Source of the DNA: an uncultured Clostridia bacterium
GTDB lineage: Bacteria; Bacillota; Clostridia; Christensenellales; Aristaeellaceae
DNA length: 64,000 nt
Reading direction: 5' to 3'
NCBI GenBank assembly: GCA_934636105.1
Contig: CAKTZR010000009.1
Span: forward strand, 41,540 to 105,539
Part shown: positions 41,741 through 49,420 of the stretch, one piece after another
How positions within the stretch are numbered: the first letter of the stretch is position 1
How the letters are laid out: the number at the start of each line of letters is the position of its first letter
Notes under the pieces: model-generated
The model's input: the letters and a program-made list of their open reading frames with translations, nothing else
The model's database searches: none
Told to the model about the DNA's origin: nothing
Position numbers and translations under genes: made by a program

Positions 41741-42826
41741 ATGAAAAAGTTTGTTTCCAAGATGCTGGCTGGCGCGCTAGGCCTTTCGATGCTCTGCGGC
41801 GTCGCGGCTGCTGAGGGTGAAACCTATGTGTCCTGGTATACGTTCGGCGACGTGTATCTCTCCAGTGTGCGCACCGCTCTGGACGCCGCGATGGAAGCCA
41901 AGGGCCTGACGGTCGTTGACAAGGACTCCAACGCGAACCAGCAGACCCAGACCGACGATATCAACACCGCTCTGGTCACCGGCGCGAACGCCGTGGTCGT
42001 GAACCTGGTTGAGTCCGGCGCCATCGGCACCGCCGAAACCCTGATGAACGCGATCAAGGAAAAGGACGTTCCGGCCGTGTTCTTCAACCGTGCGGTTTCC
42101 ACCGACAACGACGAGGCTGCCGAGCTGTTCAAGGGCTATGAGAAGAGCGCTTTCGTCGGCACCGACTTCACCCAGGCTGGCATCATGCAGGGCAAGATGA
42201 TCGGCGAATACGTGCTCGAGCACTTCGACGAGATCGACCTGAACCATGACGGCAAGATTTCCTACGTCATGTTCAAGGGCGACGAAGCGAACCAGGAAGC
42301 CATCGCGCGCACCAAGTACGGCGTGGAATGCGCTGACGAAGTGCTGACCGCGGCGGGCAAGCCGGCGCTGGAGTTCTACGACGCGAGCAACGCCAACAAG
42401 TACCTGGTTGACCTGAACGGCACCTGGTCCAACACCGCTTCCTTCGACTACATGCAGACCATCCTCGCGCAGTACAACGAGGCGAACGGCAACATGGTCG
42501 AGCTTGTGATCTGCAACAACGACGACATGGCGCTGGGCGCGATCAATGCGCTGTCCAACGCGGGCTACAACCTGGCGGGCGGCGAAGGCTGCACCGTGAT
42601 CCCGGTGTTCGGCGTGGACGCGACCGATGCCGCGAAGGAACTCATCGCCAACAAGCAGATGACCGGTTCTATCAAGCAGGACGCCGAGGGCATGGCTGAC
42701 GCTGTCGCCACCATCACGGCGAACCTGATCGAGGGCAAGGACAAGTTCGAAGGCCTGAACGAGAACTACGAAGTCGTTGACGGCTGGACGGTCAACATCC
42801 CGTACTCTGTCTACACCGGCGAGTAA
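41741..42826 (+). CDS. mglB: galactose/methyl-galactoside ABC transporter substrate-binding protein
   Basis: A 361-residue exported periplasmic-binding-protein-like lectin fold. It has a signal peptide (ending near VAAAEG) and the sugar-binding type 1 domain with GANAVVVNLVE, VPAVFFNRAV and ELVICNNDDMALGAI. A calcium-binding EF-hand-like loop DLNHDGKIS followed by YVMFKGD is the particular mark of MglB. A usual Gram-positive lipobox is not clear (the Cys is in SMLCG), which is odd for a surface-held binding protein. The ATG at 41741 follows AGAGGTG; an in-frame GTG at 41732 overlaps that site. It is first in the mglBAC operon. Confidence 0.92.
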   Translation: MKKFVSKMLAGALGLSMLCGVAAAEGETYVSWYTFGDVYLSSVRTALDAAMEAKGLTVVDKDSNANQQTQTDDINTALVTGANAVVVNLVESGAIGTAETLMNAIKEKDVPAVFFNRAVSTDNDEAAELFKGYEKSAFVGTDFTQAGIMQGKMIGEYVLEHFDEIDLNHDGKISYVMFKGDEANQEAIARTKYGVECADEVLTAAGKPALEFYDASNANKYLVDLNGTWSNTASFDYMQTILAQYNEANGNMVELVICNNDDMALGAINALSNAGYNLAGGEGCTVIPVFGVDATDAAKELIANKQMTGSIKQDAEGMADAVATITANLIEGKDKFEGLNENYEVVDGWTVNIPYSVYTGE

Positions 42827-42853
42827 TTGCGGATCGATTTTTGAATGACTCAG

Positions 42854-42887
42854 TGCGGAGGGTCTCACAGCGATGAGTCCCTCCGCA
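42854..42887 (+). other. hairpin between mglB and mglA
   Basis: A 9-bp stem TGCGGAGGG / CCCTCCGCA without a T run. Such structures often protect the upstream mRNA so that the binding protein outnumbers the transporter subunits. Confidence 0.65.
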
Positions 42888-42952
42888 TGTTTCATTATTG
42901 GATCGGCAGGGCCGCACCTGACGCGGATTTCTGCCGGAAAGGAGAAGCACAT

Positions 42953-44458
42953 ATGGAAGAAAACGTACTTCTTCGTATGGAGGGCATCTGCAAGAGCTTT
43001 CCCGGTGTCAAGGCGCTGGATAACGCCCAGCTGTCCGTGAGAGCGGGCACGGTTCACGCCCTGATGGGCGAGAACGGCGCGGGAAAATCGACGCTGATGA
43101 AATGCCTGTTCGGCATCTATTCCAAGGATGCGGGACACATTTACCTCGACGGCAAGGAGATCGATTTCAAATCCTCCAGAGAAGCGCTGGACAACGGCGT
43201 GGCGATGGTCCACCAGGAGCTGAACCAGGCGCTCAAGCGCACGGTCATGGACAACATCTGGCTGGGCCGCTATCCGCTGGTGAAAAAAGGGCTGCCGTTT
43301 GTATCCGATAAGCAGAGCTATGCCGATACGAAGAAAGTCTTCGACGACCTAGGTATCAACGTCAACCCCAAAACCGTGATGAGCACGATGCCGGTTTCCC
43401 AGCGGCAGATGGTGGAGATCGCGAAGGCGGTTTCCTTCAACTCCAAGGTGATCGTGTTCGACGAGCCGACCTCCTCCCTGACGGAGACGGAGGTTGAGCA
43501 CCTGTTCCGCATCATCAACATGCTCAAGGAGCGCGGCTGCGGCATTGTCTACATCTCGCACAAGATGGAGGAAATTCTGCGGATTTCCGACGACGTGACC
43601 ATCATGCGCGACGGCCAGTGGGTCGCCACGCGCCCGGCCAAAGAGCTGACGATGGACGAAATCATCCGCCTGATGGTCGGCCGTCCGCTGACCAACCGCT
43701 TCCCGCCGAAGGACAACGTGGTGGGCACGGAGGACATTTTGAAGGTGGAAGGGCTGACCGCCGAATATTCACACCTGAAAGATGCGAGCATCCACGTGCG
43801 CAAAGGCGAAATCCTCGGCGTTGCGGGTCTGGACAGCTCCGGCCGCACCGAACTGCTGGAAAACATCTTCGGCAGCGCGACGCGTAAATCCGGCAAGATT
43901 TACAAGAACGGCAAGCTGGTCGGCAACAAGACCCCGCGCGAATCCATCAAGAACGGCTTTGCGCTGGTGACGGAGGAGCGCCGCGCGACAGGTATCCTCG
44001 GCATACTGGATATCCGCGCGAACACGGTCATTGCGAGCCTGAAGAAATACCTGAACGGCCCGTTCCTCAGCGACAAGAAGATGGCCGAAGCGACGGACAG
44101 CATGATTAAGGCCATGCGCATTAAAACCCCGAGCCAGCAGACCAAGATCAACACGCTTTCCGGCGGCAACCAGCAGAAGGTCATCTTTGGCCGCTGGATT
44201 TTGACGCATCCGGACGTGCTGCTGCTCGATGAGCCGACGCGCGGCATCGATGTCGGCGCGAAGTACGAAATCTATCAGCTGATTCAGGATTTGGCCAAGC
44301 AGGGCAAGGCCGTGGTGATGGTTTCCTCCGAAATGCCTGAACTTTTGGGCGTCTGCAACCGGATTGTGGTCATGTCCGGCGGACGCGTCGCGGGCGAAGT
44401 GGACGCCGACAACACCACACAGGAAGAAATTATGACCCTCGCCGCTAAATACGCATAA
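42953..44458 (+). CDS. mglA: sugar ABC transporter ATPase MglA
   Basis: A 501-residue tandem ATPase of the ribose/galactose (CUT2) class. First half: GENGAGKSTLMK, Q-loop MVHQELN, signature-like MPVSQRQMVEIAKA, Walker B VIVFDEPTSSLTE. Second half: degenerate P-loop GLDSSGRTELLENIFG, signature LSGGNQQKVIFGRW, Walker B LLLDEPTRGIDVGA. The asymmetric second P-loop is normal for CUT2. The ATG at 42953 has GGAAAGGAG upstream. It is middle in the operon, energising galactose-type sugar uptake with MglB and MglC. Confidence 0.96.
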   Translation: MEENVLLRMEGICKSFPGVKALDNAQLSVRAGTVHALMGENGAGKSTLMKCLFGIYSKDAGHIYLDGKEIDFKSSREALDNGVAMVHQELNQALKRTVMDNIWLGRYPLVKKGLPFVSDKQSYADTKKVFDDLGINVNPKTVMSTMPVSQRQMVEIAKAVSFNSKVIVFDEPTSSLTETEVEHLFRIINMLKERGCGIVYISHKMEEILRISDDVTIMRDGQWVATRPAKELTMDEIIRLMVGRPLTNRFPPKDNVVGTEDILKVEGLTAEYSHLKDASIHVRKGEILGVAGLDSSGRTELLENIFGSATRKSGKIYKNGKLVGNKTPRESIKNGFALVTEERRATGILGILDIRANTVIASLKKYLNGPFLSDKKMAEATDSMIKAMRIKTPSQQTKINTLSGGNQQKVIFGRWILTHPDVLLLDEPTRGIDVGAKYEIYQLIQDLAKQGKAVVMVSSEMPELLGVCNRIVVMSGGRVAGEVDADNTTQEEIMTLAAKYA

Positions 44459-44473
44459 GGAGGACGACATCCC

Positions 44474-45514
44474 ATGCCCGGAAAAATGGATTCTTTCAAA
44501 GCGCTGTCCGCCCAGGACAAGCGCCACGCGGTGGTCAACTGGCTGCTTGACCACGCGATGATTATCATCATTCTGCTGCTGGCGGTGTACGTCCAGATTC
44601 AGCGTCCGCAGTTCTTCGGCGTTCCCTCGCTGGTGAACATCATCTCGCTGACGGCGGCTCGTCTGCCGATGGCGCTCGGCGTGGCCGGCTGTATCGTGCT
44701 GGCCGGCACGGACTTGACCGGCGGCCGCGTGGCAGGCCTGACCGCGTTCGTCGCGGCCATCCTGCTGCAGAAGGCGGGCGCGAACGGCCGCTTCATCGCC
44801 GACGGCGTGCCGCAGAACCTGCTGCTGGTTGTGCTGCTGGTGATGATTATCGGCGCGTGCATCGGCTTCATCAACGGCTTCGTCATGGCGAAGTGGAAGC
44901 TGCATCCCTACATCATCACGCTGGCGATGCAGATGATTACCTACGGCATTTACCTGACGGTTTCCAACTCCAAGCAGGTTTCCAGCCTTGACCCCAGCTA
45001 CACCACCAACTTCGTCACCAAGTCCTTTGTGAAGTTCGGAACGACCTCCGTGCCGATGTACGTGGTGCTGGCAATCTTCGTGACCGCGATCATGTGGGTG
45101 ATCTGGAACAAGACCACCTTCGGCAAGAACATGTTCGCCGTCGGTTCCAACGAGGAAGCGGCGCGCGTTTCTGGCGTCAACGTCATGGCGACGATCATCG
45201 GCGTGTTCATGCTGGCTGGCGCGCTCTACGGCTACACCGGCTTCGTCGAGGCGGCGCGCCTTGGCTCCTCCACGGCCACCCTCGGCCTGAACTATGAGGC
45301 TGACGCAATCTCCGCGGCGGTTATCGGCGGCGTTTCCTTCGTCGGCGGCACCGGCAAGATCAGCGGCGTTATCCTCGGCGTGTTCATGATGCAGCTGATT
45401 ATCTCCGGCATGACCTTCCTGGGCATCTCCGGCAACATCACCTACATCATCAAGGGCGCGGTTATCCTCATCGCGTGCATTCTGGATATGCGCAAGTACA
45501 TGACCCGCAAGTAA
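44474..45514 (+). CDS. mglC: sugar ABC transporter permease MglC
   Basis: A 346-residue BPD_transp_2 permease with about ten helices. The first is WLLDHAMIIIILLLAVYVQIQ. Conserved segments are GVAGCIVLAGTDLTGGRVAGLTAFVAAILLQ, the cytoplasmic NKTTFGKNMFAVGSNEEAARVSGVNV, and GLNYEADAISAAVIGGVSFVGGTGKI. It is the membrane pore of the mgl importer, 15 bases after mglA with AAGGAGG as site. A terminator follows. The extended hydrophilic loop after helix 2 (QKAGANGRFIADGVPQ) is typical of MglC rather than RbsC. Confidence 0.95.
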   Translation: MPGKMDSFKALSAQDKRHAVVNWLLDHAMIIIILLLAVYVQIQRPQFFGVPSLVNIISLTAARLPMALGVAGCIVLAGTDLTGGRVAGLTAFVAAILLQKAGANGRFIADGVPQNLLLVVLLVMIIGACIGFINGFVMAKWKLHPYIITLAMQMITYGIYLTVSNSKQVSSLDPSYTTNFVTKSFVKFGTTSVPMYVVLAIFVTAIMWVIWNKTTFGKNMFAVGSNEEAARVSGVNVMATIIGVFMLAGALYGYTGFVEAARLGSSTATLGLNYEADAISAAVIGGVSFVGGTGKISGVILGVFMMQLIISGMTFLGISGNITYIIKGAVILIACILDMRKYMTRK

Positions 45515-45529
45515 TCTTTGAAAACAAAC

Positions 45530-45566
45530 AAAAGGCTGTCAGGTGTAGCTTGACGGCCTTTCTTTG
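45530..45566 (+). terminator. terminator of mgl operon
   Basis: AAAGGCTGTCA / TGACGGCCTTT (one G-T pair) followed by a T-rich stretch. Confidence 0.75.
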
Positions 45567-45592
45567 TATCGATACAGAACGGAGGTAAAATT

Positions 45593-45763
45593 ATGCCCGA
45601 CGAAAACAAGAAGCCCGAAGAAGAAAAGAAGGATTCCGTCCGCCACAACTGGGTGACGGATATCTATGACAAGATGAACATCTCCGTGCGCTCGCTGGAT
45701 ATTGCGCTGGTGGTGCTCTGCGCGATTGTCGTTTTCTGCTTTATCTACGGTGCAAATCATTAA
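45593..45763 (+). CDS. small single-pass membrane protein (56 residues)
   Basis: MPDENKKPEEEKKDSVRHNW, then a short amphipathic stretch and one C-terminal helix (ALVVLCAIVVFCFIYG) ending in ANH. A strong site GGAGGTAAAATT precedes the ATG, which makes translation likely despite its size. It lies between the mgl terminator and the Fur-family operator, so it is its own unit. The charged N-terminus with a tail anchor suggests a small membrane-associated subunit. Function is unknown; similar tiny DUF-type proteins are widespread in Clostridia. Confidence 0.75.
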   Translation: MPDENKKPEEEKKDSVRHNWVTDIYDKMNISVRSLDIALVVLCAIVVFCFIYGANH

Positions 45764-45766
45764 AAC

Positions 45767-45844
45767 GAGAATAATTCTCAAAAATTTTTGAAAAACGCTT
45801 GACAATATGGACTTCTACGGATATAATGATGATACAGATTCTCA
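45767..45844 (+). promoter_or_regulatory. promoter and Fur-type 7-1-7 operators of the fur-rbr operon
   Basis: TTGACA (45799-45804), 17 bases, TATAAT (45822-45827). Upstream is CGAGAATAATTCTCA (45766-45780), a 7-1-7 inverted repeat as bound by Fur/PerR/Zur proteins. A second, weaker site TGATACAGATTCTCA (45830-45844) overlaps the transcription start; its right half is identical. Autoregulation by the following gene is the simplest reading. Confidence 0.8.
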
Positions 45845-45863
45845 TTAAGCGAGGCGATACACG

Positions 45864-46256
45864 ATGAAAGCCAAAGTCAGCGCCCAGGCGCAGCAGGTTT
45901 TAAACGTATTGGCCGCCAGACGTTGTCACCTCACCGCAGACGAGATTCTGGAAAATCTGGACGGCATCGGGACGGCGACCGTCTACCGCGCGCTGGATCA
46001 TCTGACGGAGATGGGCCTGATTCGCAGGCTCTCCCTCGGAAAGAAAAGCGCGGTATACGAATACATCCGCACCAATCACATGCACTTCGTCTGTGAGCAG
46101 TGCGGAAACGTCTACGATATCGAGGCGGATTTCACAGGCATGGCGGCGGAGGCCGCGAAATGCTGCGGGCACCGGGTCAGCTGGTGCGAGGTAACGGCTC
46201 ACGGCGTCTGCAAGGACTGCCTGAGCAGGCAGAAGGCGTCAACCGACGAGGGCTGA
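45864..46256 (+). CDS. Fur family transcriptional regulator (PerR-like)
   Basis: A 130-residue repressor. The N-terminal winged helix has LTADEILENLDGIGTATVYRALDHLTEMGLIRRL and the C-terminal metal-binding dimerisation domain has TNHMHFVCEQCG and CKDC (structural Zn site CxxC...CxxC). It is shorter than B. subtilis PerR/Fur (about 145-150), mainly at the N-terminus. The next gene is a rubrerythrin, a usual PerR target, so peroxide sensing is likely; Fur or Zur cannot be excluded from the residues alone. The 7-1-7 operators in its promoter support autoregulation. Confidence 0.88.
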   Translation: MKAKVSAQAQQVLNVLAARRCHLTADEILENLDGIGTATVYRALDHLTEMGLIRRLSLGKKSAVYEYIRTNHMHFVCEQCGNVYDIEADFTGMAAEAAKCCGHRVSWCEVTAHGVCKDCLSRQKASTDEG

Positions 46257-46314
46257 GCGTTCAACGGCTCTCGGCGGCTCAACAAAGAACAAGAAAAACA
46301 AGGAGGAAACAGGT

Positions 46315-46860
46315 ATGAAAAAGTGGGTTTGCACGGTTTGCGGTTATGTTTGGGAAGGCGAGAATCCGCCGGAGAAGTGCCCGCAGTGCGGCGTGCCGGC
46401 GAGCAAGTTCGTCGAGCAGAAGGGTGAGCGCGCCTGGGCGGCCGAGCATGTGGTCGGCGTAGCCAAGGGCTGCCCGCAGGAGATCATCGACGGCCTGCGC
46501 GCGAATTTCACCGGCGAGTGCAGCGAGGTCGGCATGTATCTGGCGATGGCGCGCGTCGCGCATCGCGAGGGTTATCCGGAAATCGGTCTCTACTGGGAGA
46601 AGGCCGCCTTTGAAGAAGCCGAGCATGCGGCGAAGTTCGCCGAGCTGCTGGGCGAGGTCGTGACCGACTCCACCAAGAAGAACCTTGAAATGCGCGTGGA
46701 TGCCGAGAACGGCGCGACCGAGGGCAAGGTTGAGCTGGCGAAGCTGGCGAAGCAGTATAACCTCGACGCGATCCACGACACCGTGCACGAAATGGCGCGC
46801 GACGAAGCCCGTCACGGCAAGGCCTTCGAGGGACTGCTCAAGCGGTACTTTGGCGAGTAA
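46315..46860 (+). CDS. rbr: reverse rubrerythrin (NADH peroxidase component)
   Basis: A 181-residue protein. The rubredoxin-like domain is at the N-terminus (WVCTVCGYVWEG...CPQCGVPASKF). It is followed by the four-helix ferritin-like diiron domain with FTGECSEVGMY, AAFEEAEHAAKF and DEARHGKAFEGLL. In classical rubrerythrin the order is reversed, so this is the reverse form known from Clostridium, which reduces H2O2 and O2 with electrons from NADH via other proteins. It lies 58 bases after the Fur-family gene with AAGGAGGAAACAGGT as site and is probably in the same operon. Confidence 0.95.
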   Translation: MKKWVCTVCGYVWEGENPPEKCPQCGVPASKFVEQKGERAWAAEHVVGVAKGCPQEIIDGLRANFTGECSEVGMYLAMARVAHREGYPEIGLYWEKAAFEEAEHAAKFAELLGEVVTDSTKKNLEMRVDAENGATEGKVELAKLAKQYNLDAIHDTVHEMARDEARHGKAFEGLLKRYFGE

Positions 46861-46947
46861 GCAGGCACAGCCTGCGGTGATTTCCGCCCAAGTTTGATGA
46901 AAAATCGGGCTTGAGCGCACGCAGGCGATATAAACTGATAGAAAAAT

Positions 46948-46985
46948 GAGGGTTGCATCTTGAAAGAGGTACAGCCCTCTTTTCG
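46948..46985 (+). terminator. probable terminator after rbr
   Basis: GAGGGTTG / CAGCCCTC stem (one G-T pair) followed by TTTT. The rest of 46861-47158 shows no supported gene. Confidence 0.55.
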
Positions 46986-47158
46986 CGCTCTGAACGCCAA
47001 ATGATGTCATATTTATGTCGCGAGAGGGTTTCCACGGCACATTGTTTTTCTGATTATGTCACACCAAACGAAGTTCGTATTTTAGATGAAAACAAGTATT
47101 ATCTGCGAAAATAGAGCAACCATTGCTTTATATGATGAACTTCAAGCTGTGGTATAAT

Positions 47159-47200
47159 AAAAAAAGACCCTCATTTTTGAAAATAAAAAGAGGGCTTTGC
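47159..47200 (-). terminator. terminator of membrane zinc-ribbon gene
   Basis: On the minus strand AGCCCTCTTTTTA pairs with TAAAAATGAGGGT-like sequence, followed by seven T. Confidence 0.7.
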
Positions 47201-47217
47201 TGCTTATGGATTAATAG

Positions 47218-47733
47218 CTATTGTCTTCTGTGATTTTTAGACCATTTCGTGAACTTTGCACCGCAATTCTGGCATATATCGCTATCAGCTTCTTGAATTT
47301 TTCCACAAACAGGGCAAATAATTGTATCTGATAGAGATTCATCTTCATCCGTCTCGTCTGTATAGATTGAAGGTTCAGGCTGTTCTGTTTCTTTTGCTTT
47401 GACTGGTAATATGTTTTGATGTTTATAAACTTTTTCTTTGTATTGAAGATTTCTTTCGAGAGATTCTATTTTTTCTTGTAACGCTGCATTATTTTTTCGA
47501 ATATCTTCCACGCTTTCAATTAGTTGGCCAAAGCCATACGTAAAAAATCCACCAATCCACGATCCTAAAGATCCTAATCCAATCACAAGGACTCCTGAAA
47601 GCAATGGTGAAGTTGTGCCATAATACGCACCTTGTCCCCATAAAACAAATGCGAATAGTACGGATGATATAATCCCTAGTGTGCATACTATTTCTGCTAG
47701 CGTTTTTAGCTTTTTACCGATGTTATCAAACAT
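47218..47733 (-). CDS. membrane protein with coiled coil and C-terminal zinc ribbon
   Basis: A 171-residue protein. Two helices (IVCTLGIISSVLFAFVLWG and GVLVIGLGSLGSWIGGFFTYGFG) are followed by a short coiled coil (ESVEDIRKNNAALQEKIESLERNLQ), an acidic linker, and a zinc ribbon of four Cys (CPVCGKIQEADSDICQNCG). It is not assigned to a known function; the plan resembles many zinc-ribbon membrane proteins of Clostridia. Base composition is markedly AT-rich compared with the rest of the window, as is its promoter region, suggesting acquisition by transfer. It is divergent from an XRE-type regulator. Confidence 0.75.
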   Translation of the reverse strand: MFDNIGKKLKTLAEIVCTLGIISSVLFAFVLWGQGAYYGTTSPLLSGVLVIGLGSLGSWIGGFFTYGFGQLIESVEDIRKNNAALQEKIESLERNLQYKEKVYKHQNILPVKAKETEQPEPSIYTDETDEDESLSDTIICPVCGKIQEADSDICQNCGAKFTKWSKNHRRQ

Positions 47734-47782
47734 ATTCCGTTTCCTCCTTCTTCTTTTGCCAATATTATTTGACGTTGTTCAA

Positions 47783-47822
47783 ATTATAACATAAAATAAA
47801 CGTCTATTCAACGAAAATAGAC
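47783..47822 (-). promoter_or_regulatory. promoter and candidate operator of the membrane zinc-ribbon gene
   Basis: Minus strand TTGAAT (47806-47811), 17 bases, TATAAT (47783-47788). A 7-bp inverted repeat GTCTATT / AATAGAC (47802-47808 and 47816-47822) covers the -35 and would suit the divergently encoded XRE regulator. Confidence 0.65.
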
Positions 47823-47883
47823 AAAAAATATTTGACTAATTCTATTAAAAAGTCCGCTATCATTGAAACAAGAGGTGATAGCG

Positions 47884-48216
47884 ATGAACGAGGATTTTGT
47901 CCGCGAGCGGATAACCGCGCTTCGGCTGAAAAAGGGCGTTTCGGAATACCAGATGAGTTACGATTTAGGGCATAGCCGCGGCTATGTCTACAACATCTCG
48001 TCGGGCAAAGCACTTCCGCCGCTCAAAGAGTTTTTCGCTATCTGTGATTATTTCGATTTAACCCCCGCGCAATTCTTTGATGAAGGAACGCAAAACCCCG
48101 AACTGATTCAAAAGGCGGTCAGAGGCATGAAACAACTGGGTGAAGCCGATCTGCTGATGCTGCTGGGGCTGATTAACCGCCTGCTCGATACAAATAATAA
48201 AAGCGAAGGAACGTGA
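47884..48216 (+). CDS. XRE family helix-turn-helix regulator
   Basis: A 110-residue protein starting MNEDFVRERITALRLKKGVSEYQMSYDLGHSRGYVYNISSGKALPPLKEFFAICDYFDLTPAQFF, a lambda-Cro-type HTH over residues 5-62. A C-terminal helical part (LGEADLLMLLGLINRLLDTN) probably serves dimerisation. The ATG at 47884 is chosen for GAGGTGATAGCG upstream; an in-frame start at 47863 is weaker. It lies divergent from the AT-rich membrane gene and probably controls it. A strong terminator follows. Confidence 0.85.
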   Translation: MNEDFVRERITALRLKKGVSEYQMSYDLGHSRGYVYNISSGKALPPLKEFFAICDYFDLTPAQFFDEGTQNPELIQKAVRGMKQLGEADLLMLLGLINRLLDTNNKSEGT

Positions 48217-48237
48217 ATGGCTCCTTCGCTTATTTTT
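48197..48237 (+). terminator. terminator after XRE gene
   Basis: AATAAAAGCGAAGGA / TCCTTCGCTTATT with a TTTTT tail; its left arm overlaps the end of the coding sequence. Confidence 0.85.
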
Positions 48238-48324
48238 ATGGCTATGAAAATTTGATGTTATGGAATGCCGTCCATGAAGGAACGAGCAGCTTATCCTCTC
48301 AAGCTTGCCAGTATGCGGAAACCA

Positions 48325-48642
48325 TCATGACCTTTTCATCACGTCAATCAAATGGCTGATCGCTTCCTTCTGCGCGCTGGTCAGCGACGACCAGGCGACA
48401 AACATTTCGTGCTGTTCGGGCGTCAGCTCCACCCAATCGCCCTCGGCGAAGAACTGCGCAAGCGTGATGCCGAAGCCCTTGCAGATGCTCTCCAGCGTCG
48501 GGATGGAGGGCGTGGTGTTTCGGCTGAAAATATTGGAAATGGTCGATTGGGAAAGGCCGGATTCCAGCGCAAGCCGATATTCGCTCCATTGCCGCTCCTC
48601 CATCAATTCCCGGATGCGTTGTTTTGCATTCATAAAGATCAT
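48325..48642 (-). CDS. XRE family helix-turn-helix regulator
   Basis: A 105-residue regulator. The HTH is RIRELMEERQWSEYRLALESGLSQSTISNIFSRNTTPSIPTLESICKGFGITLAQFF (residues 9-65). A C-terminal tail (LTPEQHEMFVAWSSLTSAQKEAISHLIDVM) is the form common to small Clostridial XRE regulators. ATG at 48642 has GAGGAG close upstream; an ATG three codons on is possible. It lies divergent from the Cys-rich gene at 48783, and an inverted pair CCTCAAC / GTTGAGG (48648-48654, 48674-48680) between them may be its operator. Confidence 0.85.
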   Translation of the reverse strand: MIFMNAKQRIRELMEERQWSEYRLALESGLSQSTISNIFSRNTTPSIPTLESICKGFGITLAQFFAEGDWVELTPEQHEMFVAWSSLTSAQKEAISHLIDVMKRS

Positions 48643-48702
48643 TCACTCCTCAACACTTGCATTGTATCGTTCAGTTGAGGTGTAAAATAGTGGGATGATG
48701 TA

Positions 48703-48731
48703 TTGATAATATAACTCAAATGAGATATACT
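48703..48731 (+). promoter_or_regulatory. promoter of first Cys-rich gene
   Basis: TTGATA (48703-48708), a 17-base spacer containing CTCAAATGAG, and TATACT (48726-48731). Confidence 0.65.
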
Positions 48732-48782
48732 ATGCAGAAGGAAGAAGGATGATGCGGCGTTTGGCCAAGGAGGATACCCGAC

Positions 48783-49175
48783 GTGAGCGGAAAAGAGTAC
48801 TTTTGCATCTGTTGTCAGAAGATGGGACTGGATCATTCGGCCCTTTTTAAAATCGGCGAACAGAATGCGCAATGCTATGGCGGCTATGCGTATCATTGCC
48901 CGACGAGACTGCGCGGGCCGTCGCACCGATATGTGGTCAACTATCTTTCCGAACCGGGGCTTTATGTGGCGTGGAGCCTGGATGTGCCGGGCAGCGAGAA
49001 GAAAACGGTTTTCCGCATTTTGAAAAAAGAGCTGGAGAATCTGTCCAAGGGTGAAGTGCATGCGGTTTTCAAATTGACGCACGGCGGCGAGAGCAAGACG
49101 GAGACGGTGTATGTGTTCGATCCGTCGGCGGTGATGGGCTTTCTCGGCATGGTGCGCAGAAAGATAACTGAATGA
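48783..49175 (+). CDS. uncharacterised 130-residue Cys-rich protein, paralogue 1
   Basis: Begins MSGKEYFCICCQKMGLDH (GTG start, AAGGAGG 9 bases upstream), then GGYAYHCPTRLRG, YVVNYLSEPGLYVAWSLDVPGSEKKTVFRILKKELENL and a C-terminal TVYVFDPSAVMGFL. The N-terminal C-x-CC and the later HC could bind a metal. No signal peptide or membrane helix is seen. It aligns end to end with the protein at 49421, and I recognise no family. Its position between an XRE regulator and the surface-protein operon suggests a local accessory role, but this is inference. Confidence 0.75.
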   Translation: MSGKEYFCICCQKMGLDHSALFKIGEQNAQCYGGYAYHCPTRLRGPSHRYVVNYLSEPGLYVAWSLDVPGSEKKTVFRILKKELENLSKGEVHAVFKLTHGGESKTETVYVFDPSAVMGFLGMVRRKITE

Positions 49176-49182
49176 ATTAAAC

Positions 49183-49220
49183 GGAAGTCACGCCCTAAAC
49201 GGTGTGACTTCCATTTGATT
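49183..49220 (+). terminator. possible terminator after Cys-rich gene 1
   Basis: GGAAGTCAC / GTGACTTCC stem followed by ATTTGATTT, a weak T tract. The remaining 49221-49420 holds a TTGACA (49358-49363) but no convincing -10. Confidence 0.55.
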
Positions 49221-49420
49221 TGCAATTTTAGAAATCTCTTGATATATAGCAATGCGTTCTACATGAAACACGGAAAACGGGGCGGATTTGGTCAAATTTA
49301 GCACGATTATCATGCCATTATCGCGAATGTAAAAGGAATGTTGCGTGATTTTGTGCTTGACATGCGCTAAAATCTTACCAAGCAAAGGGCGGAAAGCCTG
49401 ATGCGCGGGAGGAAATCGGC

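Noticed and set aside
46336..47040. Minus-strand frames opposite rubrerythrin and the following gap
   Set aside because: They overlap a well-supported gene, lack ribosome-binding sites and show no domain.
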